DNA of 22,244 bases, from assembly GCA_019415525.1 (NCBI GenBank), contig DXZA01000048.1, forward strand, positions 1 through 22,244. The letters run 5' to 3'. The translations under genes were made by a program, and so were the position numbers. The notes under the pieces were generated by a model that was given only the letters and a program-made list of their open reading frames with translations, searched no databases and was not told the origin of the DNA. This document shows positions 7,898-16,734 of the stretch, piece by piece; position 1 is the first letter of the stretch; every line of letters starts with the position of its first letter. The stretch is from Tyzzerella sp. GTDB lineage: Bacteria > Bacillota > Clostridia > Lachnospirales > Anaerotignaceae.

Positions 7898-10867
7898 ATG
7901 AGATTTATAAAAGGTATGAGAGATAAAATTGGAAAATATATCAATGAAACAACTCCTTTTGTTGTTGATATGGATATCTCTGGTATGTCAGAATATGATT
8001 GTTGTTGTTTTGGTGTTAATGCAGAAGGAAAGCTTTCAGATGAAGCTTATATGGTTTTTTACAATCAAACTATTTCTGGAAATAATGCAATAAAGTATAG
8101 TAAAAATGGAAGTAAAAGTTCCTTTGAAATCAATCTTACTAAACTGCCAAGTGAAATAGTTAGATTAGTATTTACAGTTAGTATTGATGGAAATGAAACA
8201 ATGGCAGATATAGATAATTTCTCTTTATCAGTTAACCAAAATAATACAGAATGTATATCATTAGTAAATAAAGGAGAAGATTTTGATAAAGAAAAAGCTA
8301 TTATATCAGCAGAGATATATAATAAGAATGGTTGGAGATTTGCAGCTATATCAAATGGTTTTAATGGAGGGTTAAGTGCTTTACTTAATTATTTTGGAGG
8401 AGTAGAAGAAAAGAATAATGTAGAGAATATAAAAAATAATACAATTAATAATGAAAATATACAAAAAAAAGTGGAGACTCCTAAAACAACGCAAAGATTA
8501 TATACAAATAATAATTCTAATAATCCTGTTAAAATAGTTAATGAAAAAGAAATATTTAATGATAAAGGTAGTGGCAATGAACCAACAAAAGTTTACTTTA
8601 AATATAATCCATATACAGTTGAATCTATAATTACAATAGATGGAAAGTTAGTTGAACCACCTAATAAATTATATGATTTAAAAAATGAAAGAATACAAGT
8701 ATGGATTGACCAATTACTTCCTATTCTTATAGATTTATGTAATGATAGTGAATTTAATATAGAATTTTATGGACTTAGACTTGATTATGATGATGTTTAT
8801 GAAGTGGTAAAATCTTATTGTGAAAGCCATAAGAATATTCAAGTTTCTCTTGCATTTACAGAGGCAAGAGGTTCGGAAGATAGACTTAATGAGTTACAAA
8901 TACTTTTTAATGAAATGCAGAAAGATTGTCCATTTGAAGATTTAAAGACTAAACAAATTCGAGATAATTTTTATAATGCAATAAGTTCTGAATTTGAAGT
9001 AAGTGTTATTGCAACAATGAGTTCTGGAAAATCAACTCTTATAAATTCACTTTTAGGCAGAGAACTTATGCCATCAAAAAATGAAGCCTGTACAGCTACA
9101 ATAGCCAAGATTAAAGACTTAAATAATGGAACAAGATTTACAGCAGAGTACAGAGATAAAGAAAATAATGTGTTGGGAACTTATTCAGACCTTACATTAG
9201 CAGATATGGAAGAAATGAATTCTAATCCTAATACTGCCTATATTGATATAGAAGGAAATATACCTAATATTGATTCATCAGGTATTAAACTTGTATTAGT
9301 AGACACACCAGGACCTAATAACTCACGTACAGAAGAACATAAAAATCATACATATAGAGTTATTAAAGAAAAAACTAAACCTATGGTTTTGTATGTATTA
9401 AATGCAACGCAACTTCAAACAAATGATGATTATACATTATTGTCAACAGTAGCTGAAGCTATGAAAGTTGGAGGAAAACAGTCAAAGGATAGATTTATAT
9501 TTGCAGTAAATAAGATAGATCAATTTGACCCAGATAAAGAATCTGTTCAAGATGCGTTACAACATGTAAAAGAGTATTTACAAAAGTTTGATATTGAAAA
9601 TCCTAATATTTTTCCAACATCGGCTGAAACAGCTAAAGTAATTAGAATGTATCAGAATGGTATAAACCTTACAAAAGGACAAACTAAGACTTTAAATAAT
9701 TGTAGTATTTTTATTGATGAGGAACAGTTACATCTTTCAGAGCAAGCTAGTTTGAGTAAAAATAATATTCAGAAGATTAAAAAGGCTATAACTGATGCTC
9801 AAAGTAAAGGAGATATTTATGATGAGGTAATGTGGTATACAGGAGTACCAGCAGTTGAAATGGCAATAAATGAATATCTACAAAAATATGCATATACAGC
9901 AAAAATTAAAACTGCTGTAGATACATTTAAGAAAAAAGTTGAAGAAAAAGATATGCATGCAAAAATGCTTTCTTCAATTCAAAATAATGAAAATTCAAGA
10001 AATGAAATTCATAAACAATTACAGATTATAAAAAGTATTCTTGATGAGGGGCAAGAAGCTCAGATTTTTAGAACTCGTATAGAGAACTTGGATATGATGA
10101 AAGATGCCAAGAGTAGAATAAGAAAAGTAAGAGCTAAAATTTCTAAAGAATTAAATCCTTCAAGCGGAAAAGGTGCAATGACAACTCTTGAGGTACAACA
10201 ATTAATGATGAAATTAAACAATACAGTTATGAACTTACAAAGTGATGTCAAAACAGAACTTGAGAACATTATTAATGATGTTATTATTGATAATGCAAAT
10301 AATATAATGAAAGAATATTCTGAACATATACATAAATTAATACAAAGTGGTGTTGTAAAAAGTCAAGAATATAATACTGTAAATAATGGTTTAGGTATAG
10401 ACTTTTTAGAAATGAATATTCCTAATGCACAAGAGATTATAAATAATTATAAATATAATGAAAGATACGACACAGGAGAACGTGAATGGATAGAAAATAA
10501 AAGAAAAAAATGGTATAAACCTTGGACTTGGTTTGAGGAGTCAGGTCATTATAGAACCATATATGCTAATAAAGAAATGGTAGATTATTCTACTGTGGAA
10601 AATGAATATCTTACACCAATAATAAGCAGTTTCAATGAAAATTTAGAAAGTGCTCAAATTACTGCTCAAACTGAGGCTGAACAATTTAAGAAGTTTTTCT
10701 TAAAACAACTTGATGATTTACAAGAGGCATTGAAGAAAAAAGTTGAGGAAAATGAAAAATTAACTAAAAACCAAAGTAATGTAAACAAAGTTATTGAAGA
10801 GGAAAAAGAAAAAGTTACATGGTTAGAAAATTTTCTCAAGAGATTAGATGATATTTTAGAGATATGA
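7898..10867 (+). CDS. TerD-dynamin fusion: N-terminal TerD-like domain plus dynamin-like GTPase
   Basis: This 989-residue protein opens with a TerD-like domain (about residues 1-160, ending in GWRFAAISNGFNGGLSALL, the TerD C-terminal signature). An Asn-rich linker (about 165-220) and an alpha/beta segment (about 225-345) follow. Next comes a dynamin-type GTPase: P-loop ATMSSGKST (372-380, K378), a threonine in the following ACTAT switch, DTPG (469-472) and NKID (538-541). The rest is a long helical stalk with an aromatic-basic patch KWYKPWTWF near residue 875, like membrane-contact paddles of bacterial dynamins, and a C-terminal coiled coil. The ATG at 7898 has AGGGGGG just upstream; an in-frame TTG at 7877 has its own AAAGGAG but overlaps the hairpin arm and adds residues outside the TerD fold. 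It heads the operon. It probably acts on membranes as a GTP-driven assembly; the trigger is unknown. Confidence 0.9.
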   Translation: MRFIKGMRDKIGKYINETTPFVVDMDISGMSEYDCCCFGVNAEGKLSDEAYMVFYNQTISGNNAIKYSKNGSKSSFEINLTKLPSEIVRLVFTVSIDGNETMADIDNFSLSVNQNNTECISLVNKGEDFDKEKAIISAEIYNKNGWRFAAISNGFNGGLSALLNYFGGVEEKNNVENIKNNTINNENIQKKVETPKTTQRLYTNNNSNNPVKIVNEKEIFNDKGSGNEPTKVYFKYNPYTVESIITIDGKLVEPPNKLYDLKNERIQVWIDQLLPILIDLCNDSEFNIEFYGLRLDYDDVYEVVKSYCESHKNIQVSLAFTEARGSEDRLNELQILFNEMQKDCPFEDLKTKQIRDNFYNAISSEFEVSVIATMSSGKSTLINSLLGRELMPSKNEACTATIAKIKDLNNGTRFTAEYRDKENNVLGTYSDLTLADMEEMNSNPNTAYIDIEGNIPNIDSSGIKLVLVDTPGPNNSRTEEHKNHTYRVIKEKTKPMVLYVLNATQLQTNDDYTLLSTVAEAMKVGGKQSKDRFIFAVNKIDQFDPDKESVQDALQHVKEYLQKFDIENPNIFPTSAETAKVIRMYQNGINLTKGQTKTLNNCSIFIDEEQLHLSEQASLSKNNIQKIKKAITDAQSKGDIYDEVMWYTGVPAVEMAINEYLQKYAYTAKIKTAVDTFKKKVEEKDMHAKMLSSIQNNENSRNEIHKQLQIIKSILDEGQEAQIFRTRIENLDMMKDAKSRIRKVRAKISKELNPSSGKGAMTTLEVQQLMMKLNNTVMNLQSDVKTELENIINDVIIDNANNIMKEYSEHIHKLIQSGVVKSQEYNTVNNGLGIDFLEMNIPNAQEIINNYKYNERYDTGEREWIENKRKKWYKPWTWFEESGHYRTIYANKEMVDYSTVENEYLTPIISSFNENLESAQITAQTEAEQFKKFFLKQLDDLQEALKKKVEENEKLTKNQSNVNKVIEEEKEKVTWLENFLKRLDDILEI

Positions 10868-10883
10868 TAAGTGGGAGGCAATT

Positions 10884-11384
10884 ATGGAGAGAATTCCGGC
10901 ATTAGAGGATGCAATAGCAAAGAAAAATTTAGTTGGGATATATAGTGTTTTTTATACAATAGCACATGGTGACCCTAATTTTTCTAGTGGTAAATTTAGA
11001 AATATGTTAAATTATGTGAAAAAACAAAATATTGCAGGTTTTATACAAGAGTTTGATGAAGAAGAATTTGAACCAGAAGATAAATGGAATGAAGATTATT
11101 GGGCAGAGGTTGCTTCTTCTTTAATGGATAACTTTTGTGAAGAAAGAATTAATCATCTGGAAGCTGTTGGTAAAAAAGTGTATCCTAAAAAAGTTGTTGA
11201 ACAATCAAATGATATTAAAAATACAAATATTTCTAAAAATAAGTCTATAAATAGGCAGCAAGAAGTATATAATAAACGACTTATTACTGAAGAAAGCAAA
11301 AGACAATTAAAAGATACTCATGCAAATAGAACACGTAAATTAAAGCCTGGTTTCCTTGATGGACTTAGAAATTTTTTTAAATAA
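10884..11384 (+). CDS. Small acidic hypothetical protein of the Ter-dynamin cassette
   Basis: No family is recognised. The 166-residue product has a compact N-terminal part (about residues 1-100) that looks alpha-helical and acidic, including an EEFEPEDKWNEDYW stretch. A polar, basic, probably disordered linker rich in Asn, Lys and Gln follows (about 105-150). The C-terminal end GFLDGLRNFFK could form an amphipathic helix. It lies 16 bases after the TerD-dynamin gene, with a GGGAGG ribosome-binding site, and 24 bases before the HerA-type ATPase gene, so it is almost certainly co-transcribed. The layout suggests an adaptor that links the GTPase to a membrane or to the ATPase, but that is inference. 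There is no signal peptide or membrane-spanning helix. Confidence 0.75.
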   Translation: MERIPALEDAIAKKNLVGIYSVFYTIAHGDPNFSSGKFRNMLNYVKKQNIAGFIQEFDEEEFEPEDKWNEDYWAEVASSLMDNFCEERINHLEAVGKKVYPKKVVEQSNDIKNTNISKNKSINRQQEVYNKRLITEESKRQLKDTHANRTRKLKPGFLDGLRNFFK

Positions 11385-11408
11385 ATTTTAAAAATAAGGT
11401 GATAATGT

Positions 11409-14400
11409 ATGTCAAATCAATTAGAAATAGTTAATAAGAGTCAAGAAATAATTAGTCAAGCATTTTCTCAAGCTGATAGTATAATTATGAAAAAGTATAT
11501 GCCAGAAATTTGCAATTATCCAATTAAGGATATTTCACTTGATTTGGCTAATACAAATATAAATAGTGTTTTAAGGATTAATCAGATTACAAAAATAGTA
11601 TATGATGCAGATGAAAATAATCTTGATAAACTTATGAATGTATATAATTCTGTTGCATTATGCGGAGGAGCTCTTATACATATTATATTAAGTGATGGTA
11701 ATAGTGTTGAATATTATATAGGAACAAGAACAGCCAATATAAATGATATTTCAACTTGTCAATCAGCGTTAGTTGGAACTTTTGAAGGTAATTTTCCAGG
11801 TTCTAAGTTAATACAACAAGATAAGAATGGTTTGATAGAGTGTTTAAATAAAGCATTTATATCTAAATCGGATGACAAGAGTAAAGTTATTAGTATAGTA
11901 AGTGGAATACCTGGAATGAGAAATGACAGTAAAGAATTTGTTCAAGGTATGGAAAAGCTAATTGATTCTATGGCTGGGAAAAAATATACAATGATTACAA
12001 TTGCTGAGCCTGTATCCACAGAACAACTTTTGGAATTAAAGGAAAGTTATGAAGATATATTTTCACAATTATCCCCATTTGCAAAAATTACTCAATCATA
12101 TTCTGAATCTGATAGTAGTGCATTAGCTGAAAATATTTCAAATGCGGTTACAGAATCTGTTGGAAATACAATTAGTAATACAACAAATCAATCAAAAACA
12201 TTATCTATTGGAAAGAATACATCAAAAGGTTCTAGTTTGATATTTTTTTCAAAAAATAAAGGTTCTAATTATGGAGAATCTAATCAAACAGGATACTCTT
12301 ATAGTGATTCTCAAAATATTTCTAAAGGTACAACTCAAACGAAAGGAATTACAGATACTTTTACAACAACAACTGGACAGACATTACAACTTGTTAGAGA
12401 CAATAAAAGAGTAATTGATTTATTAGAAAAGATTGAAAAACAAATAGAAAGAATAGATGATGCAAAAGATACTGGACTTTGGAGTACTGCTACCTATTGC
12501 ATAGCTGATGATGCACAGACAAGCAAGACATTAGCAAGTACATTACAATCATTATGTAGAGGAAAGAAAAATACAATAGAAAATTATAGTATTAATACAT
12601 GGACAGATAAATATAAGATAAATGGTATAGAAGCTTATTTAAAGAAAATGACACATCCCATATTTGAAATGAATAATGGAAATAGTATTGTAGATATTAA
12701 ACCGTCATCAATGATTAGTGGAAATGAGTTAGTTATTACAGCTGGACTTCCACAAAAGTCAATTAATGGTATAGCAATAAGTAAAATGGTTTCTTTTGAT
12801 AGAAATATTTCAATAGAAGATGAACAATTTGAATTAGGAGAGACAATTCCATTAGGTAATATATATCATATGGGAAAAACAGAATTAACAAAAGTAGAAA
12901 TAGATTTAGAAAGTCTATCATCTCATATGTTAATAACTGGTTCTACAGGTTCTGGGAAATCTAATTCTGTTTATCAAATTATATTAGAAGCTAGAAAAAA
13001 AGGAATTAAGTTTCTTATTATTGAGCCTGCAAAAGGAGAATATAAAAATGTATTTGGAAATGATGAAGATGTTAATGTTTATGGAACAAATAAAAAAATA
13101 AGTGATTTATTAAAAATTAACCCATTTTCATTTCCAGATGAAATTCATGTGCTTGAGCATATTGATAGATTGGTTGAAATATTTAATGTATGTTGGCCAA
13201 TGTATGCCGCAATGCCAGCAATATTAAAAGATGCTATTTTACAAGCATATCAAGTATGTGGTTGGGATCTTGAAAATTCTGAAAATATTTTAAATAAAAA
13301 AATATATCCTTCATTTAAAGATGTTCAAACTCAAATTAGAAATGTATTAAATACATCAGATTATTCAGAGGATAACAAAGGTGATTATATAGGTGCATTG
13401 ATTACTAGAATAAATTCATTAACAAATGGAATAAATGGTCAAATGTTTACTTCTGATGAAATTGCACCTGAAATTATGTTTGATGAAAATACAATAATTG
13501 ACTTAAGTAGAATTGGATCACAAGAAACAAAATCTTTAATTATGGGACTTGTTGTAATTAAACTTAATGAATATAGAATGTCATCTGCAAATGGTAGTAT
13601 GAATCAAAAACTTAAACATATTACTGTTTTAGAAGAAGCCCACAATCTTTTGAAAAATGTAGAAGCGAAAAGTTCTATGGAAGGAGCAGATATGCTTGGT
13701 AAATCTGTAGAAATTATTTCTAATTCAATAGCGGAGATGAGAACATATGGAGAAGGATTTATTATAGTTGACCAGTCACCAAATGCAATAGATATTTCAG
13801 CAATAAGAAATACTAATACAAAAATAATTATGCGTCTTCCTGAAGAAAAGGATAAGCAACAAGCTGGAAAATCTGCTGCTATGACAGATAAACAAATACC
13901 AGAGTTAGCTAGATTACCGAAAGGTGTAGCAGTTGTATATCAAAATAATTGGCTTGCTCCTGTTCTTTGTAAAATTAATAAGGCTAATATCGTTGAAAAA
14001 AAATATTTTTATAATAATATAAAAACATATGAAATAAGTGTTGATACAAGGCGTATGTTAGCGATGTTACTTGTAGGAAATAGAGTTGATGAATATGTAA
14101 ATATATCAACAAACTTTATAAGAAATAATATAGACAAATTGAATTTATCATCAGAAAATAAAATACTTATTATTGATGTAATAACAAAACTCGAAAATGG
14201 AGAAAATCCAAGTATTCTTGAAGAGGAATCTTTTGAGAAATTAAGTGAAGTTGTATGTGAAATAGTTCAATTTGAAAGTTTTAAAAATGTAATATCTTTT
14301 ATAGAAGAAGTTAATGGATTTCAAGAACAGGTTCATAATAATCTTCTTATTACAATTGGAGAATTATCAACTGAATTAGAATTAGCTATAACTCAATGTA

Positions 14401-14489
14401 TTTTACGTAAAATGGTTAAAGATAATGAAGAAAAATTACAGCTTTATTTTAAATGGCGTAAATATGCAGTAGATAAAAAAAGAGGGTGA
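11409..14489 (+). CDS. HerA/DUF87-type ATPase (DNA or protein translocase)
   Basis: This 1026-residue ATPase belongs to the HerA/FtsK/VirB4 group of hexameric pumps. An N-terminal domain of about 235 residues has no function I recognise. A low-complexity Ser/Thr/Gly/Asn segment (about 236-325) follows, then a helical linker. The ATPase core shows Walker A GSTGSGKS (511-518), Walker B VLEEAH with E742/E743, and the HerA-type tail VDQSPNAID, RNTNTKIIMRLPEE. Relatives drive DNA in HerA-NurA and HerA-SIR2 pairs, or drive protein export in secretion ATPases. The frame stops only four bases before the nuclease-like gene, so the two are translationally close and probably work together. The C-terminal 170 residues are helical and of unknown role. 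No membrane helix is evident. Which substrate is moved cannot be told from sequence. Confidence 0.88.
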   Translation: MSNQLEIVNKSQEIISQAFSQADSIIMKKYMPEICNYPIKDISLDLANTNINSVLRINQITKIVYDADENNLDKLMNVYNSVALCGGALIHIILSDGNSVEYYIGTRTANINDISTCQSALVGTFEGNFPGSKLIQQDKNGLIECLNKAFISKSDDKSKVISIVSGIPGMRNDSKEFVQGMEKLIDSMAGKKYTMITIAEPVSTEQLLELKESYEDIFSQLSPFAKITQSYSESDSSALAENISNAVTESVGNTISNTTNQSKTLSIGKNTSKGSSLIFFSKNKGSNYGESNQTGYSYSDSQNISKGTTQTKGITDTFTTTTGQTLQLVRDNKRVIDLLEKIEKQIERIDDAKDTGLWSTATYCIADDAQTSKTLASTLQSLCRGKKNTIENYSINTWTDKYKINGIEAYLKKMTHPIFEMNNGNSIVDIKPSSMISGNELVITAGLPQKSINGIAISKMVSFDRNISIEDEQFELGETIPLGNIYHMGKTELTKVEIDLESLSSHMLITGSTGSGKSNSVYQIILEARKKGIKFLIIEPAKGEYKNVFGNDEDVNVYGTNKKISDLLKINPFSFPDEIHVLEHIDRLVEIFNVCWPMYAAMPAILKDAILQAYQVCGWDLENSENILNKKIYPSFKDVQTQIRNVLNTSDYSEDNKGDYIGALITRINSLTNGINGQMFTSDEIAPEIMFDENTIIDLSRIGSQETKSLIMGLVVIKLNEYRMSSANGSMNQKLKHITVLEEAHNLLKNVEAKSSMEGADMLGKSVEIISNSIAEMRTYGEGFIIVDQSPNAIDISAIRNTNTKIIMRLPEEKDKQQAGKSAAMTDKQIPELARLPKGVAVVYQNNWLAPVLCKINKANIVEKKYFYNNIKTYEISVDTRRMLAMLLVGNRVDEYVNISTNFIRNNIDKLNLSSENKILIIDVITKLENGENPSILEEESFEKLSEVVCEIVQFESFKNVISFIEEVNGFQEQVHNNLLITIGELSTELELAITQCILRKMVKDNEEKLQLYFKWRKYAVDKKRG

Positions 14490-14493
14490 ATTA

Positions 14494-15135
14494 ATGATTG
14501 GCGAAATAGTTTTAAAGACTGTTGTAGAAGCAAAAAAAGAAGCTTTGAAAGAAATATCTAAAGAAACAAAGAAAATGCTTAATGACTTAGATAAGCCTCT
14601 AAATAAATCAGAAGTAAAAGAGAATATGGTTTTTAAAGAAAATAATTTTAATTTAAAAGACTTAGATAAACCTTTGAACTATGAGTTAGAAGTAAAAGAA
14701 ACAGATATAGCTTATAAAGAAAATAATGTTTTAGATACAAATGAAAAAAAAGATATAGATGTACATAATTCAGATATTTCCAAATTTGAAGAAAAACAAG
14801 GAGGACGATTTGGAGATATTTTTAAAGATGGAGAAGGTGAAACTGTAGAAGTACACCATATGCCTGCTGATAGTGTGACTGAACTTTCAAGAAATGATGG
14901 ACCTGCAATAAGAATGGATAAAGAAGATCACAGAGAAACAGCTAGTTGTGGAAATTCTAGAGAAGCTAGAGAATATAGAGAACGTCAAAAGGAATTAATA
15001 GATGATGGCAAATTTGAAGAAGCTGTTAATATGGATATTGAGGATATTAGAGAAAAATTTGGAGATAAATATGATGATGCTATAAATGAAATGCTTGAAT
15101 ATGTTGAAGAATTGAAGGAGGTTGAAAAAATATAA
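14494..15135 (+). CDS. Putative HNH/EndoVII-like toxin nuclease
   Basis: The 213-residue product has two parts. Residues 1-105 are charged and probably flexible, starting with a helix rich in Lys and Glu and containing two copies of a DLDKPLN...EVKE segment (near residues 30 and 56). Residues about 106-213 resemble the C-terminal nuclease domains of polymorphic toxins of the HNH/Endonuclease VII class: GGRFGDIF, then EVHHMPADS (E119, H121, H122), LSRNDGPAI, D145-H146, TASCGNSREAREYR, and a helical end with DIREKFGDKYDDAI. The His-His and downstream Asp-His would form the metal site. The ATG follows a GAGGG site that overlaps the end of the ATPase gene. The gene overlaps the next one by one base, as toxin and immunity genes often do. 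Family assignment is by recalled motif pattern, not a search. There is no secretion signal, so it may act inside the cell or be exported by the ATPase. Confidence 0.72.
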   Translation: MIGEIVLKTVVEAKKEALKEISKETKKMLNDLDKPLNKSEVKENMVFKENNFNLKDLDKPLNYELEVKETDIAYKENNVLDTNEKKDIDVHNSDISKFEEKQGGRFGDIFKDGEGETVEVHHMPADSVTELSRNDGPAIRMDKEDHRETASCGNSREAREYRERQKELIDDGKFEEAVNMDIEDIREKFGDKYDDAINEMLEYVEELKEVEKI

Positions 15136-15515
15136 TGGAATGGCAAGTAAATCCTACATATGATATAAATGGAATACATTTTGGAACAGATAGAGAAGTT
15201 GTAAGAGCTAAACTTGGAATGCCAATAAAAGAATTTAAAAAATCTAAATTTAGCCAAAATACTACTGATGATTATGGAGATTTTCATATTTTTTATGATA
15301 AACATAATAATTTTGAAGCAATAGAAATTTTTGAAGGAACGGTTACTATTAATGGTAAAGTTATATTTCCTGAAATTCTTAAGAATATTTTAGCTTATGA
15401 TAATTCTTTTATAAAAGATGATTGTGGTTGTACAAGTACTAAGCTTGAAATTGGTGTATATACTTCAGATGAAAATACTGAAAGTATTTTAATAGGTTGT
15501 AAAGGATATTATTAA
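15135..15515 (+). CDS. Putative immunity protein for the adjacent nuclease
   Basis: This 126-residue protein starts inside the stop of the nuclease gene (TAATG, one-base overlap). The start is translationally coupled, although an AAGGAGG lies 13 bases upstream. The sequence opens NPTYDINGIHFGTDREVVRAKLG, continues with a TTDDYGDFHIFYD strand region and ends TSTKLEIGVYTSD...GCKGYY. This looks like a small alpha/beta protein of a type I recall as companions of polymorphic toxins. The identification rests mostly on the gene arrangement plus that resemblance; no named family can be given with certainty. It is acidic overall, as expected for a partner that masks a basic DNA-binding nuclease. The second GTPase gene follows 27 bases later. 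Confidence 0.6.
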   Translation: MEWQVNPTYDINGIHFGTDREVVRAKLGMPIKEFKKSKFSQNTTDDYGDFHIFYDKHNNFEAIEIFEGTVTINGKVIFPEILKNILAYDNSFIKDDCGCTSTKLEIGVYTSDENTESILIGCKGYY

Positions 15516-15542
15516 AAAATATAGAATAAAAATGGAGAGTTT

Positions 15543-16667
15543 ATGTTAAGTAAGTTTGGTATAAATAATGATGAAATTGTTCCAGTTTGCGTAATGGCAA
15601 CAATGAGTTCTGGAAAATCAACTTTTTTAAATGCAATTTTAGGAGATGGAATATTACCAGAGAAAAATGAAGCTTGTACTGCACGAGTATTAGCGATTTT
15701 AAATAAGCCAAATACTATAGATACAAAAGCATATATTTATAAGAATAATGGTGAAAAATATGCTATTCCTATTTATTATAAAAATACTATTTCTAAGATA
15801 AATGATGATGAAAATATATCAGATGTTTTAATAATTAAAGATATACCAACATTAATGAATTCAAAAAAATCAATAGTCTTATTTGATACACCTGGGGTAA
15901 ATAACTCTGGAGATTTAAGACATGCGGAAATAACACAAGATATACTTAAACAATTGAAAAATGGAGTCATAGTATATATTTTAAATGCAACTCAATTGGC
16001 TACTAATGATGATGAATTGCTCTTACAAATGGTAGTAGAGCATTTAAAGAAAAATAAAAATATTAAAATAATTTTTGTCCTTAATAAAATTGATATGTTA
16101 GATGAGGATAAGGAAAGTATTTTAGGAATAATGGAAACGGCATATCAGTATATAACTGACCATGGTATAAATGAATTTACACTTTTTCCATTATCTGCTT
16201 TATCTGCAAAAACATTTAGAATGAAGTTAAATGAAAAAAGTTTGACAAAAACTGAACAAAGACATATGAACCAAAACTATTGTGAATATAAAAATGATAG
16301 CAATAGCATGTTGAAATATGTACATTATTATAATCAAAAAAATAAAGAATATTTAATTGATGGCAAAAATATTTCAGAATATGATTTGCGTAGAGCTATT
16401 GAAAATATCGGGATAGTTGAGATTGAACGTGAAATCGAAAGATTAATTATATCTCAAGAATACCAATTACCTAAAAATATTGACAAACTTAAAAATTATT
16501 TTCAGTTAGAAGGTGTATATTCTAGAAAGAGAAAATCAAAAAATATTGAAAACTATTCAGGAGAAGTATTTTGGATATGTAAGAATTGTAAACAAGTTAA
16601 TGGGACAAATGATATATGTTTACATTGTAAAAAACCAAATATAAAATGGACAAAAGCTATTGACTGA
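15543..16667 (+). CDS. Dynamin-like GTPase with C-terminal zinc ribbon
   Basis: This 374-residue GTPase is related to the GTPase part of the TerD-dynamin protein. The P-loop VMATMSSGKST (K25) comes right at the N-terminus, followed by EKNEACTA, DTPG (115-118), YVLNATQLATNDD and NKID (181-184). The first protein has the near-identical YVLNATQLQTNDD. It lacks a TerD domain and most of the long stalk. A RanBP2-like zinc ribbon (W344-I-C346-x2-C349 ... C359-x2-C362) sits at the C-terminus. A GGAGAG site precedes the ATG. A short partner beside a long dynamin recalls bacterial dynamin pairs that assemble together, so a heteromeric GTPase complex is likely but inferred. The zinc ribbon could bind RNA, DNA or protein. 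Confidence 0.87.
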   Translation: MLSKFGINNDEIVPVCVMATMSSGKSTFLNAILGDGILPEKNEACTARVLAILNKPNTIDTKAYIYKNNGEKYAIPIYYKNTISKINDDENISDVLIIKDIPTLMNSKKSIVLFDTPGVNNSGDLRHAEITQDILKQLKNGVIVYILNATQLATNDDELLLQMVVEHLKKNKNIKIIFVLNKIDMLDEDKESILGIMETAYQYITDHGINEFTLFPLSALSAKTFRMKLNEKSLTKTEQRHMNQNYCEYKNDSNSMLKYVHYYNQKNKEYLIDGKNISEYDLRRAIENIGIVEIEREIERLIISQEYQLPKNIDKLKNYFQLEGVYSRKRKSKNIENYSGEVFWICKNCKQVNGTNDICLHCKKPNIKWTKAID

Positions 16668-16681
16668 ATATAAAAAAATAT

Positions 16682-16711
16682 TTGAAATAATATATTTATT
16701 AAAATAATAAT
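16682..16711 (+). promoter_or_regulatory. Possible internal promoter before terD
   Basis: TTGAAA (16682-16687) and AATAAT (16706-16711) are 18 bases apart in the largest gap of the cassette (67 bases). The region is almost pure A and T, so chance matches are easy. Confidence 0.3.
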
Positions 16712-16734
16712 TATTTTTAAGGAGGATTAGTAAT

